Shown here in pieces: positions 43,078-51,956 of a stretch of DNA of 64,000 nucleotides (position 1 is the first letter of the stretch; each line of letters starts with the position of its first letter). The notes under the pieces are model-generated. The model was given only the letters and a program-made list of their open reading frames with translations. It was not told the origin of the DNA and ran no database searches. The position numbers were made by a program, and so were the translations under genes. The stretch lies in NCBI GenBank assembly GCA_037191015.1, contig JBBCKD010000032.1:1-64000 (forward strand), written 5' to 3'. Origin of the DNA: Ravibacter sp037191015. GTDB lineage: Bacteria; Bacteroidota; Bacteroidia; Cytophagales; Spirosomataceae.

Positions 43078-44529
43078 TCAATGCGCAGCTACCACCTGCA
43101 ATATCTGGTTGACCGCCGGCTCGGTAATTTCCAGGAACACGTTCGGATATATTCCTATCCAGAGCACCATCACGACCACTGGTATCAAAACGGCTTTTTC
43201 ACTCCAGTTCAGGTCCGTAAAACCGGCTGTCAGCTCACTGTTTTCGCCATACATCGCCTTCTGAAACAGGCGCAGCATATAAACGGCGCCCAGTATAATA
43301 GTCAGCCCCGCAACGGCGCCCAGCCAGTTATTGTATTCAAAGACACCCGACAGCAGCAGAAATTCGCCCACAAAGCCGTTTGTCAGCGGCAACGCGACGC
43401 TACCCAGTAAAATAACCAGGAAAAGCACCGCCAGCTGAGGTGCCTGCCGGGTAATGCCGCCCAGTTCTCCGAGGTAGCGCGAGTTGGTCCTGGAGTAAAT
43501 AATATCGATGACGAAAAACAACCCGACTACGTTTATACCATGGGAAAGCGACTGCACCAGCGCCCCCTGGAGGCCGTTCAGACTGGCCGAAAAAACACCC
43601 GCAGCCATCAATCCGACGTGGGCAAAGGAAGAATAGGCGATCAGGCGCTTCATATCGCGCTGCTGGATCGCGATAACCGATCCGTATATGATCCCGATAA
43701 CGGAAAGGATGATCACCAGGTAGCCCCACTGCTCCAGCCCTCCGGGCGCAATAGGAATCAGGAACCTGATGAGCCCGTAAACCCCCATTTTCAGCATAAT
43801 CCCCGACAGCAGCATGGCAGCCGGTGTAGGAGATTCCACGTAGGTATCGGGCTGCCAGGTATGGAACGGGAACAGCGGCATTTTGATCGCAAACGCCAGG
43901 AAGAACGCCAGGAATACCAGTGACTGCTGACCAGGCGTAAGATTGAGATTATAGAAAGCGTTGATATCCGAAGAATGGTAGCCGGGTGTCTGGAAGTAAA
44001 GGTAGATCAATGCCACCAGCATGAAAAGGCTCCCGAACATGGTGTAGACAAAAAACTTAAACGTAACCTCCCTCCTGTTTTCTCCGCCCCACACCGCCGC
44101 CAGAAAATAAACAGGAATAAGCGCAGCTTCGAAAAAGAGGTAGAACAGGAATGCGTCGGTTGCTACGAAAACCCCTATCAGCGCTGATTCCATAAAGAGG
44201 ATCAGGGCGTAAAACGCGGCGCCGTTCCTGTATGCATTATTGAAAGCCGAAAGTATGATAAGCGGGGTCAGAAAAGTCGTCAGGAAAACCAGCAAAAGGC
44301 TGATCCCGTCTATGCCGCCGGAAAATGAAATCCCCATAGACTCCAGCCAGGGATAACGGAATGCAAACTGGGTACCCGCAGAAGGGTCAAACTTCTGCCA
44401 CACCACAAGCGTGGCCGCGAAAGTAGCCAATGACCCCGCAAGAGCAACTGTTTTCGCTATTTTTTCTCCCCCGAAATATGCTATCAGGGAAGCAGCAAGC
44501 GGGATCAGTATCAAAATCAACGTAAGCAT
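43078..44529 (-). CDS. nuoM: NADH-quinone oxidoreductase subunit M
   Basis: The protein has 483 residues and about fourteen helices. Landmarks are FYLFFEAALIPVYFLAAVWG with the conserved Glu, KMPLFPFHTWQPDTYVESPT, and IQQRDMKRLIAYSSFAHVGL with the Lys and His of the proton path. LTNGFVGEFLLLSGVFEYNN follows in the C-terminal half. It is the middle antiporter-like pump of complex I. It lies between nuoL (46-bp gap) and nuoN on the same transcript. Confidence 0.97.
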   Translation of the reverse strand: MLTLILILIPLAASLIAYFGGEKIAKTVALAGSLATFAATLVVWQKFDPSAGTQFAFRYPWLESMGISFSGGIDGISLLLVFLTTFLTPLIILSAFNNAYRNGAAFYALILFMESALIGVFVATDAFLFYLFFEAALIPVYFLAAVWGGENRREVTFKFFVYTMFGSLFMLVALIYLYFQTPGYHSSDINAFYNLNLTPGQQSLVFLAFFLAFAIKMPLFPFHTWQPDTYVESPTPAAMLLSGIMLKMGVYGLIRFLIPIAPGGLEQWGYLVIILSVIGIIYGSVIAIQQRDMKRLIAYSSFAHVGLMAAGVFSASLNGLQGALVQSLSHGINVVGLFFVIDIIYSRTNSRYLGELGGITRQAPQLAVLFLVILLGSVALPLTNGFVGEFLLLSGVFEYNNWLGAVAGLTIILGAVYMLRLFQKAMYGENSELTAGFTDLNWSEKAVLIPVVVMVLWIGIYPNVFLEITEPAVNQILQVVAAH

Positions 44530-44575
44530 AAATATCTATCTATAGCACCAATATTGACCCGGAACGCAGCCCGGC

Positions 44576-46522
44576 CTATAACAAATCTTTAAATGCGGAG
44601 TTATGTTTAACTACCAGGTTCCAGAACAGGAAAAGGACTATCCCGAGCACCATAGCAAAAATATAATAGCCCGTAAAGCCTGTCTGGAGTTTCCTTGCCT
44701 TGCCGGAAAGAAAAATCACCAGTGCGCCGAAGCCCTCTACAAACAGGTCTATCACAAATTCGCCGAAGCTCCACAGCACGTCCGACAATATCCTGACAGG
44801 TTTTACGAAAACCGCCTCATACAGCTCATCTATATAATATTTGTTGTATACCAGCTTTTCCAGGCCTCTCCTTTCCACCGATTCCGGGGCAGGCACACTG
44901 CCGCGCTGCACATATATGACGTAGGCGGCAATCGCAGCCAGAAGCGCGGCTCCTACCGAAATCCCCATCAGCATGTATTCCGTCGAATGGCTTAAACCGA
45001 TCGGTGCAAAAAGCCCCGGGTTAACTTTGCGCGCTCCCTCGAACAGGGGACTCATAAACGCTGCCAGCTGATTACTCCCGTGCAAAACCTCAGGGACCCC
45101 GATAAACCCGCCTGCTGCCGACAGCACCGCCAGTATAATAAGCGGTATCGTCATGGAAGACGGCGATTCATGGAGATGATGGGCCTGCGCTTCGGTCCCC
45201 CGGAACTCCCCGAAGAAAGTAAGGAAAAGCAGGCGGAACATATAGAAGGAGGTCATGACCGACCCTAATATGCCAAGGCCCCATAACACCTTATTGTGGG
45301 CAAACGCATGCGCCAGGATCTCATCCTTCGAAAAGAACCCCGCAAAAGGAGGAAGCCCCGAAATCGCCCACGTGGCGATCAGGAAGGTGATAAAAGTAAC
45401 CGGCAGGTGCTTCCTCAGTCCGCCCATCTGCCTGATATCCTGCTCATCCGACATGGCGTGTATAACGCTGCCCGCGCCCAGGAACAGCAGGGCTTTGAAG
45501 AAAGCATGCGTGATCACATGGAACATGGAAGCGGAATAGGCCGCCACTCCCAACGCGATAAACATATACCCCAGCTGGCTTACCGTCGAGTAGGCCAGCA
45601 CTTTCTTGATGTCGTTTTGAAGGAGCCCGATAGAAGCGCCGAGAATGGCGGTAGCCGCACCGATGATCGCCACTACTTCCAGCGTTACGGGCGCCAGGGA
45701 GTAGAGAACATTGGAGCGGATCACCATGTAGATCCCGGCGGTCACCATGGTGGCGGCGTGGATCAGGGCAGAGACCGGCGTAGGACCTGCCATTGCATCA
45801 GGCAGCCAGGTGTACAGGGGTATCTGGGCAGATTTCCCCATTGCTCCCACAAACAGGAGCAACGTAATGGTAACGATAACAGGGTCACCCACGCTGAAGG
45901 CGCCCGCTTTTGCGAATATCTCCGAAAACTCAACGGAACCGAAAGCGGCTATGATGGCAAAAATACCCAGCAGGAAACCCAGGTCCCCTATCCGGTTCAT
46001 AATGAAGGCTTTCCGGGCGGCGTTATTGTAACTGGTATTCCTGTTCCAGAAGCCGATCAGCAGGTAGGAACAAAGGCCGACGCCTTCCCAGCCGATAAAC
46101 ATCATCACATAGTTGGAGCCCATTACCAGGAGCAGCATGAAAAACAGGAAGAGGTTGAGATAAGCAAAGAACTTACCAAACCCTTCGTCATGCTTCATAT
46201 AGCCCAGCGAGTAGATATGGATCAGGGAACCCACCCCGGTGATGATCAGAAGCATCAGCAGGGAAAGCTGATCGATCTGGAAAGAAAAGGGGATATTAAG
46301 CGTTCCGACCGAAATCCAGTCAAAAACAGGAGCTATCACCGTTTCCGAGCCATTCTCTTTAAATAAACTAAAAGCATAAAGAGATGCCGCGAAACTACCC
46401 AACGCAGCCAATACGCCTAAACCACCGGCTGCACTGTTCGGAATCCTTTTAAATCCCAGACCGTTGATCAGAAACCCGGCAAACGGTAATAACGGGATCA
46501 GCAGGAGCAAAGATACTGACAT
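44576..46522 (-). CDS. nuoL: NADH-quinone oxidoreductase subunit L
   Basis: The protein has 648 residues. It has the core antiporter-like helices plus the long C-terminal lateral helix. Landmarks are FMLLLVMGSNYVMMFIGWEG, IPLYTWLPDAMAGPTPVSAL, LLQNDIKKVLAYSTVSQLGY and MGGLRKHLPVTFITFLIATW. The C-terminal half contains the amphipathic helix region (LVYNKYYIDELYEAVFVKPV) and a last membrane anchor. It is the most distal pump of complex I. It follows nuoK by 9 nt. Confidence 0.97.
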   Translation of the reverse strand: MSVSLLLLIPLLPFAGFLINGLGFKRIPNSAAGGLGVLAALGSFAASLYAFSLFKENGSETVIAPVFDWISVGTLNIPFSFQIDQLSLLMLLIITGVGSLIHIYSLGYMKHDEGFGKFFAYLNLFLFFMLLLVMGSNYVMMFIGWEGVGLCSYLLIGFWNRNTSYNNAARKAFIMNRIGDLGFLLGIFAIIAAFGSVEFSEIFAKAGAFSVGDPVIVTITLLLFVGAMGKSAQIPLYTWLPDAMAGPTPVSALIHAATMVTAGIYMVIRSNVLYSLAPVTLEVVAIIGAATAILGASIGLLQNDIKKVLAYSTVSQLGYMFIALGVAAYSASMFHVITHAFFKALLFLGAGSVIHAMSDEQDIRQMGGLRKHLPVTFITFLIATWAISGLPPFAGFFSKDEILAHAFAHNKVLWGLGILGSVMTSFYMFRLLFLTFFGEFRGTEAQAHHLHESPSSMTIPLIILAVLSAAGGFIGVPEVLHGSNQLAAFMSPLFEGARKVNPGLFAPIGLSHSTEYMLMGISVGAALLAAIAAYVIYVQRGSVPAPESVERRGLEKLVYNKYYIDELYEAVFVKPVRILSDVLWSFGEFVIDLFVEGFGALVIFLSGKARKLQTGFTGYYIFAMVLGIVLFLFWNLVVKHNSAFKDLL

Positions 46523-46531
46523 AGTAATAGT

Positions 46532-46834
46532 CTACCATTTAAGCTTTTTGAGGAACCCGATATCGGTATTGCGGGTATTCCTGTAAATCATTACAATAAT
46601 CGCGAGCCCGACCGCAACTTCAGCCGCAGCAACAGCCATTACAAAAAACACAAATACCTGTGCGTTGGGATCGGAACGATAAGAAGAAAATGCAATCAGC
46701 AGGAGGTTAACCGCGTTCAGCATCAGCTCTACCGACATAAAGATCACAATAGCGTTCCTGCGGGTCAATACCCCTATAATGCCGATAACGAATAACGCCG
46801 TACTTAGGAAGAGGTAATAGTGCAACGGCACCAT
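46532..46834 (-). CDS. nuoK: NADH-quinone oxidoreductase subunit K
   Basis: The protein has 100 residues from the ATG at 46834 (VPLHYYLFLSTALFVIGIIG), the normal NuoK length and start. An ATG at 46882 would add sixteen residues and is also downstream of the candidate promoter. Three membrane helices carry the conserved Glu residues in AIVIFMSVELMLNAVNLLLI and AVAAAEVAVGLAIIVMIYRN. It is a small membrane-arm subunit of complex I that normally pairs with NuoJ. No nuoJ is upstream here, since the exonuclease gene precedes it. It heads the K-L-M-N-H operon. Confidence 0.95.
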   Translation of the reverse strand: MVPLHYYLFLSTALFVIGIIGVLTRRNAIVIFMSVELMLNAVNLLLIAFSSYRSDPNAQVFVFFVMAVAAAEVAVGLAIIVMIYRNTRNTDIGFLKKLKW

Positions 46835-46944
46835 CTTGATCACCTCCGGGATATCCGGGGGAGCCACTGGGAATGGAAACATAGTTATTCCAAATAAAAA
46901 AAAGCTGTTTCTGGTTAGCAATGATCGTAATCAATACGCCCCGG

Positions 46945-46975
46945 CAAATTTAGATAAAATACAGCTTACGCCAAC
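46945..46975 (-). promoter_or_regulatory. Candidate promoter GTTG-N19-TAAATTTG for the nuoK operon
   Basis: On the minus strand TAAATTTG (46945-46952) matches TANNTTTG exactly. GTTG (46972-46975) sits 19 nt upstream, one mismatch from the TTTG -33 box. It lies between the exonuclease stop and nuoK, giving a leader of about 55 nt to the ATG at 46882 or 105 nt to the one at 46834. Confidence 0.6.
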
Positions 46976-46980
46976 AGTTA

Positions 46981-47790
46981 TTATTGTTGTTTCAAGCTTT
47001 GTAATCTTATTTCGGTCAACTTACGCTTTGTATCCAGCGGAAAGTCCCCTTTCATCATCCATTCAAAGTAAGACGGTTCGCTTTGCAGCACATCCAGGAC
47101 TTTCTTCCCGGAATGCTTTCCGAAATTAAAAACAACATTTCCCTTCCCGTCGTAGACCATTCTGCCTGCATAGTCCACCATCCGGGTAGCCGTCAGCGCA
47201 TGAAGCTTGTTGATATCGTTCACGACCGGCTCTACCAGCTCTCCGCCTTCACCCTTGATTTTCACCCCCTCATACCGCTCGACCTGCGCGTTTAAGATCT
47301 CGTAGGTAGCAAAGGTATCGGCTTCGGCCGAATGGGCGTCTATCAGCTCCTTCCCGCAATAGAATTTGTACGCTGCCGATAAATTCCGGGGTTCCATCAG
47401 GTGAAAAATACGCTGCACATCGACAAGCTTCCTGCTTTTCATCTCGATGTCGACACCGGCCCGCAGGAATTCCTCGACCAATAACGGCACATCAAAACGG
47501 TTGCTGTTGAAGCCTGCCAGATCGCAGCCCTCCAGGAATGCGGCTATATTCCTGGCCACCGACTTAAAAGTCGGGGCGTCCTTTACATCTTCATCGTAAA
47601 TCCCGTGGATCAGGCTCGATTCGAGCGGGATGGGCATTTCAGGGTTAATACGCAAAGTCTTTACCTCAGTAGCACCGTTCGTTAACGCCTTCAGAATAGA
47701 AATCTCTATAATCCTGTCACGTACTATGTTGATCCCGGTCGTTTCGAGATCAAAAAAAGCCAGCGGCTTCCGGAGGTTCAGTTTATGCAT
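46981..47790 (-). CDS. DnaQ-like DEDDh 3'-5' exonuclease
   Basis: The protein has 269 residues. The exonuclease I motif is LAFFDLETTGINIVRDRIIE, with the metal ligands Asp14 and Glu16. Exo II is LAGFNSNRFDVPLLVEEFLR, and Exo III is DAHSAEADTFATYEILNAQV with the His of the DEDDh type. A C-terminal extension of about 80 residues contains RMVYDGKGNVVFNFGKHSGK and SYFEWMMKGDFPL, a small domain I know from exonuclease-type DNA repair proteins of this phylum. It removes nucleotides from 3' ends and may serve proofreading or repair. It lies just upstream of nuoK on the same strand. Confidence 0.92.
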   Translation of the reverse strand: MHKLNLRKPLAFFDLETTGINIVRDRIIEISILKALTNGATEVKTLRINPEMPIPLESSLIHGIYDEDVKDAPTFKSVARNIAAFLEGCDLAGFNSNRFDVPLLVEEFLRAGVDIEMKSRKLVDVQRIFHLMEPRNLSAAYKFYCGKELIDAHSAEADTFATYEILNAQVERYEGVKIKGEGGELVEPVVNDINKLHALTATRMVDYAGRMVYDGKGNVVFNFGKHSGKKVLDVLQSEPSYFEWMMKGDFPLDTKRKLTEIRLQSLKQQ

Positions 47791-47959
47791 TATTGTGTTT
47801 TATAACCACTTCTAAAGAACTGCGAAAATAATAGTTACCGTTTAAAAGCCACAATAATTAAAGGGGTTAAGTAAATGACCGCGCTAATTATATATCGATT
47901 ATAAATAGATTGTCCTATTTATTTTATTTCTTGCCTGCGAAAATCCTTTGCCCGGAACC

Positions 47960-49531
47960 ATGATCCATAGTACCCGTTTCATCTGCTTTTTACTATTCCT
48001 TGCCACCTTGCCTGCTTACGGTCAGAAAGATCCTGCGTGGGATGACACCAGATCGAAAAACTGGCCTTCAGAAGCCCTTAAAGTCAGCATTCCGTCTTCT
48101 GCCGACGGGAAATCACAAAATGCCTACTTCTATAAAGCGCCCGGCACGGAGCGAAAGCCGCTCATCGTGAGCCTTCATACATGGAGCGGGAACTACGAGC
48201 AGAAAGATACGCTGGTACACTTTTGCATCAGGTCGGGCTACCATTATATACACCCCGATTTCCGCGGCCCCAATCAAAACCCGGAGGCGCTGGGCAGCGA
48301 CCTGGTGATAAGCGACATCGACGATGCCATTGCCTACGCCCTTTCAAACGCTGCGGTCGACCCCGACAATATCCATGTGATCGGCGTAAGCGGGGGAGGA
48401 TATGCGACGGTTCTGACCTATATGAAATCAAAGCACAATATCCGCAGCTTCTCGGCCTACGTCGGTATTTACAACCTGATAGACTGGTATCATGAATCGC
48501 TGGGACGAGGAAATAAATATGCCGGCGATATTGCCGTTGCTTCTTCGGGCGACAGGAACAAGCTCGATATCGGCGAGGCCAGAAAACGCTCGCCTTACTT
48601 TATGGATACACCGACGGGTCTGCGAAAAAATAGTCATCTGAACCTCTATTGCGGAATTCATGACGGATACACCGGCTCCGTGCCGGTTTCGCATACGCTC
48701 CGGATGTACAATAAAATAGTGAAGGATTTTCAGCCGGATGCGATGGCGGCGCTCATCCCCGAAGAATACATCAGGACAATGCTCTCTGCCCGTTCTTTGC
48801 CCGGAATGCCGGATCAGGGGACGTTTCTCGGCAGAAAAATCATCTACCGGAACCGGTACAGCAATCTTGTCAGCATAACCGCATTTGAAGGAACCCACGA
48901 AATGCCTCCGGGTAATGTCCTGGCTCATGTTCCGGCGCGGACTATCCTGGCGATCGGCGATTCCAACGGCGCTATGGAAGGCGGGTGGGCAGACCAGCTC
49001 AAAAAATTACGCCCGCAGGACCGCATTATCAATACCTGTGTGTCGGGCAATACGATCGGCTTCGACAACCTTAATAAGGAAGAACTGAATACGCTGAAAA
49101 ATATTGACCGGTATATCGGCCGGGCCGAAGGGCGCCTTGATGCCGTTGTTATAATGCTGGGCACCAACGACTCCAAGGCCGAATTTGACCGGCGCGCAGA
49201 TGAAATCCCGGCAAATCTTGAGAAACTGATACGGAAGATAAAAGAAGAAGTTTCAAAAAAGCCGTCCCTGGGCTCTCCAGTAATATACGTGGTTTCCCCT
49301 CCTCCTTATGGCGACGACAGCAGGCTCGCGCCAAAATACCATGGCGGAGCAGTGAGGGTTGAGAAGCTGTCGGGTAAATTCCGCCAGGCGGCAATCAAAA
49401 ACGGGGCCCGTTACATCGAAACACATGACCGGCTGAAACCCGTTTTCCCGTATATCTCGCCCGACGGCGTGCATCTCTCCCTGGAAGGGCAAACGATATT
49501 GGCTGCTATTCTGAACGAAAGCCTGAATTAG
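47960..49531 (+). CDS. Secreted fusion of an alpha/beta hydrolase and an SGNH/GDSL hydrolase
   Basis: The protein has 523 residues from the ATG at 47960. A signal peptide (MIHSTRFICFLLFLATLPAY) is followed by an alpha/beta hydrolase. Its nucleophile Ser lies near 144 in HVIGVSGGGYATVL, and DGYTGSVPV near 233 and GTHEMPPGN near 312 are likely to hold the Asp and His. An SGNH hydrolase follows directly. Block I is ILAIGDSNGAMEGGWADQL near 329, block III is VVIMLGTNDSKAEF near 398, and block V is ISPDGVHLSLEGQTI near 500. Both triads look complete, so it may be a two-activity esterase for acylated polysaccharide. Its stop overlaps the PorT-like gene's stop tail to tail. Confidence 0.85.
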   Translation: MIHSTRFICFLLFLATLPAYGQKDPAWDDTRSKNWPSEALKVSIPSSADGKSQNAYFYKAPGTERKPLIVSLHTWSGNYEQKDTLVHFCIRSGYHYIHPDFRGPNQNPEALGSDLVISDIDDAIAYALSNAAVDPDNIHVIGVSGGGYATVLTYMKSKHNIRSFSAYVGIYNLIDWYHESLGRGNKYAGDIAVASSGDRNKLDIGEARKRSPYFMDTPTGLRKNSHLNLYCGIHDGYTGSVPVSHTLRMYNKIVKDFQPDAMAALIPEEYIRTMLSARSLPGMPDQGTFLGRKIIYRNRYSNLVSITAFEGTHEMPPGNVLAHVPARTILAIGDSNGAMEGGWADQLKKLRPQDRIINTCVSGNTIGFDNLNKEELNTLKNIDRYIGRAEGRLDAVVIMLGTNDSKAEFDRRADEIPANLEKLIRKIKEEVSKKPSLGSPVIYVVSPPPYGDDSRLAPKYHGGAVRVEKLSGKFRQAAIKNGARYIETHDRLKPVFPYISPDGVHLSLEGQTILAAILNESLN

Positions 49532-50298
49532 CTTCTCCCTATGGAACGCGCATATCCCAGCGACAGCACAAATGCTCCGGTTTTGTTCTTGCCGTTGATA
49601 TCGCCTTTCTGGATATTGATAAACCCGTAATTGCCTCCCGCTTCGAACAGCAGGCTGTTTTTCCCGAAATGACGGGCGATACCGATAAACGCGTTAACGC
49701 CCGCGTTCACTTTGTGAAGCTCGTTTTTAATATCTGTCGTCCTGTCAAAAGATATACCGGGAGCCAGGATAACCTGGTGATCGGCGTCCCTGTAGATATT
49801 GCTGATCCCTTCAGTTTTATTTTTGGCCGATACCAGCAGGCTGACGAAAGGCCCGCCCGCTACATACAGATCCCAGGGCCTGCTATTGAAGAAGTGATAT
49901 TTGGCAAGCACGGGCAGGATCAGGTAGTTAAACCTGGCCGAGCTGTTATAGTCGGCATACAGGTATTGCGGAAGCTCGCCCGGAGGGAAAAAGATCGCGT
50001 ATTCCTGCGGAACGGTAAAAGCCTGTTCCCCGTTTTTCTTCCCTCCTTCCGCACAATACTGCAATTCGGGCTGAATAGAAAACCGCTCTGAAAGGTGAAA
50101 TTCGGCGAAAACAGCTGCCGCCGGCCCTGTACTCGAGCTGTAGCCGCTATTGATGGGATTACCTGAATCACCGGCAGTCAGGTTAGGAACACTCAGCCCT
50201 GCTTTGACCCCGATGTCTACACGCCCCTGCGCGCGGCCTGTAACGATTACAAAACAGGCAAATACGAAAAGAAGTACGACAGGCGGGTTTCTTTTCAA
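49528..50298 (-). CDS. Outer-membrane beta-barrel protein (PorT-like)
   Basis: The protein has 256 residues from the TTG at 50298, which gives a compact signal peptide (KRNPPVVLLFVFACFVIVTG, ending R-A-Q-G) and avoids overlap with the upstream gene. An ATG at 50352 in the same frame is the alternative and would add 18 residues. The mature part begins DIGVKAGLSVPNL, followed by FAEFHLSERFSIQPELQYCA. The strand pairs YLILPVLAKYHFF and WDLYVAGGPFVSLLVSAKNK are typical of the PorT/OmpA-like eight-strand barrels of Bacteroidota. The last strand ends VLSLGYARSIGRS. It sits in the outer membrane. The role is unknown. Confidence 0.82.
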   Translation of the reverse strand: MKRNPPVVLLFVFACFVIVTGRAQGRVDIGVKAGLSVPNLTAGDSGNPINSGYSSSTGPAAAVFAEFHLSERFSIQPELQYCAEGGKKNGEQAFTVPQEYAIFFPPGELPQYLYADYNSSARFNYLILPVLAKYHFFNSRPWDLYVAGGPFVSLLVSAKNKTEGISNIYRDADHQVILAPGISFDRTTDIKNELHKVNAGVNAFIGIARHFGKNSLLFEAGGNYGFINIQKGDINGKNKTGAFVLSLGYARSIGRS

Positions 50299-50320
50299 GA
50301 TATACTGCTTTAAAAAACTG

Positions 50321-50506
50321 TCAGTGATGTCCTTCCTCCGACTTAACGCCATTGAAATAGGCTACAAACGCTATGGTCACGCCGAGCGTACCGATAATCA
50401 GGGTGAATAGATCCCCGCAAACCGCCAGGATGGCGATAAGAGCTATGTAAACAATTATATTAAGCCACTGCGGCAACTCAGCTGTTTTTGTATGATTTTC
50501 TGCCAT
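50321..50506 (-). CDS. Small two-helix membrane protein, unknown function
   Basis: The protein has 61 residues from the ATG at 50506. A longer frame upstream lacks conserved features. Residues about 14-32 (WLNIIVYIALIAILAVCGD) and about 34-52 (FTLIIGTLGVTIAFVAYFN) form two membrane helices. The tail GVKSEEGHH is polar. No family was recognised. A TATTTTTG box lies 29 nt upstream. It precedes the PorT-like gene on the same strand. Confidence 0.6.
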   Translation of the reverse strand: MAENHTKTAELPQWLNIIVYIALIAILAVCGDLFTLIIGTLGVTIAFVAYFNGVKSEEGHH

Positions 50507-50534
50507 TATCCGGATAAATAAAAGTAACTTCGGG

Positions 50535-50542
50535 CAAAAATA
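50535..50542 (-). promoter_or_regulatory. Candidate -7 promoter box (TATTTTTG) for the two-helix protein gene
   Basis: On the minus strand TATTTTTG matches TANNTTTG and lies 29 nt before the ATG at 50506. The -33 region has only TTGC at about the right distance. Confidence 0.4.
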
Positions 50543-50611
50543 AGGAAAAACAACACATCTGGCAACTCCTTTTAAACTCTTCAAAAGGCATCCGAAAACC
50601 AGCTAACTATT

Positions 50612-51208
50612 ATGAAAAAGCTATATCATATTCCGGTATTCATCATCAGCGTCATAACCCTCTCTGCCTGCGGCGGCAAAAAAGAAGAATCGGAAGAAAA
50701 GAAAAGCACTTTGGGCGCCTTCAAGGAATTTGCCGAAAAAGCGGAAGAGATGAGCAAAAAGGAAGCGGTTGAGCCGGTTAGTTTCCAGGAACTCAAGGAA
50801 CTGCTCCCTTCCGAGCTGGCCGGCATACCGCGTACGGAAGCGCAAGGCGAAAGCAACGGATCGATGGGCTTTAAAATTTCGGTCGCCAAGGGAAGATATA
50901 AAGAAGAGGATAAAAGCATAGACGTCGACATTATGGATCTCGGGGGCGTAGGCGGCTTTGCAGTAGCCGGCCTTGCAGCCTGGACGCTTGCCGAATCCGA
51001 AAGGGAAACCGATACCGGCTACGAACGCACCATTAAGCTCGACGGCCATAAGGGGTTTGAAAAATACAACAATACCGACAAATCCGGCGAATTAAAACTA
51101 TTCCTTAATGAGAGATTTCTTGTTTCCCTGGAGGGTGAAAACCTTTCGATGGACGAGATAAAATCTGCTTTCCGCCAGATAAACTTTTCCAAATTGCCCA
51201 AAGAATAA
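50612..51208 (+). CDS. Lipoprotein of unknown function
   Basis: The protein has 198 residues. The lipobox TLSAC places the acylated Cys at residue 20, followed by a charged K/E-rich stretch (GGKKEESEEKKS). The remainder has a compact pattern of beta strands and helices, with VSFQELKELLPSELAGIPRT and GFKISVAKGRYKEEDKSIDV, then GFEKYNNTDKSGELKLFLNE. It should be anchored in the periplasm or outer membrane. No named family was recognised. It is 5 nt upstream of the CBM9-like gene and probably co-transcribed. Confidence 0.8.
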   Translation: MKKLYHIPVFIISVITLSACGGKKEESEEKKSTLGAFKEFAEKAEEMSKKEAVEPVSFQELKELLPSELAGIPRTEAQGESNGSMGFKISVAKGRYKEEDKSIDVDIMDLGGVGGFAVAGLAAWTLAESERETDTGYERTIKLDGHKGFEKYNNTDKSGELKLFLNERFLVSLEGENLSMDEIKSAFRQINFSKLPKE

Positions 51209-51213
51209 GTACA

Positions 51214-51855
51214 ATGCCGCAAGATCACATCCATGCAATAATCCTACAGCCGGGCCTGACTTTTGACCTTAACCAACCTGTTTTTTTTCATGCCACAGAC
51301 GGAACTCCCGGCAGACAGCGCACCAACGTCCGGCTGACTGCAGATAACGGGATGCTCACCGTTGATTTTGAGTGCCTGGACAACCCTTTCCTGGGCCTGA
51401 ATACTTATACCGAACATAATACGGACCTGTGGCGGCAGGAAGTCTTTGAAGTGTTCATCGCTGCAGGAGAGGATACCCCGAAGCGGTACCTGGAGCTTGA
51501 GATCAACCCCAACAATGCGTTTTTCGCCGCCTGGGTCGATAACCAGTCTGGTATGGGCCCCGAGAATCTGACGATGCTGGATCATGATACCCATCGCATC
51601 CGACACCAGGTAGCCTGCGGAGAAGACAGCTGGACCGGTACGATTTCCATCCCTTTGTCCCTGCTCGGAGACGACGGCAGCTCTATATTCCGGCTCAACT
51701 TCTACAGGATCGTGCTTCGTACCGAACCCGGTTCTGAAAATTGGGAATGCGGTCCGGACAACTGCGATTTCCTTTGCTGGAGCCCTACAATGAGTGGTGA
51801 GGAGCCGGCTTTTCACCGCCCGGAGCACTTCGGAAGCCTGAAAATTGTTTCCTGA
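51214..51855 (+). CDS. Carbohydrate-binding family 9-like protein
   Basis: The protein has 213 residues. Motifs VRLTADNGMLTVDFECLDN, DLWRQEVFEVFIAAGEDTPK, RYLELEINPNNAFFAAWVDN and the C-terminal NWECGPDNCDFLCWSPTM match the layout of CBM9-like beta-sandwich proteins found in Bacteroidota. Paired Trp residues at the end would stack on sugars. It has no signal peptide, so it may be cytoplasmic or exported by another route. It follows the lipoprotein gene by 5 nt. A binding role for carbohydrate is a family inference, without proof for this protein. Confidence 0.75.
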   Translation: MPQDHIHAIILQPGLTFDLNQPVFFHATDGTPGRQRTNVRLTADNGMLTVDFECLDNPFLGLNTYTEHNTDLWRQEVFEVFIAAGEDTPKRYLELEINPNNAFFAAWVDNQSGMGPENLTMLDHDTHRIRHQVACGEDSWTGTISIPLSLLGDDGSSIFRLNFYRIVLRTEPGSENWECGPDNCDFLCWSPTMSGEEPAFHRPEHFGSLKIVS

Positions 51856-51956
51856 AAGGCTATAATAATGTCACCGCTTCGTGGTCTAAAGTCTGAAGCA
51901 GACGCCGCGCGGGAATGGCTTGGTTATAGAAACACAATTAAAAATTCCTGGGAGAC

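Noticed and set aside
45296..46366. A 356-codon plus-strand frame opposite nuoL
   Set aside because: The composition is very rich in H, R, Q and D as expected from antisense of a membrane protein gene. nuoL is certain.
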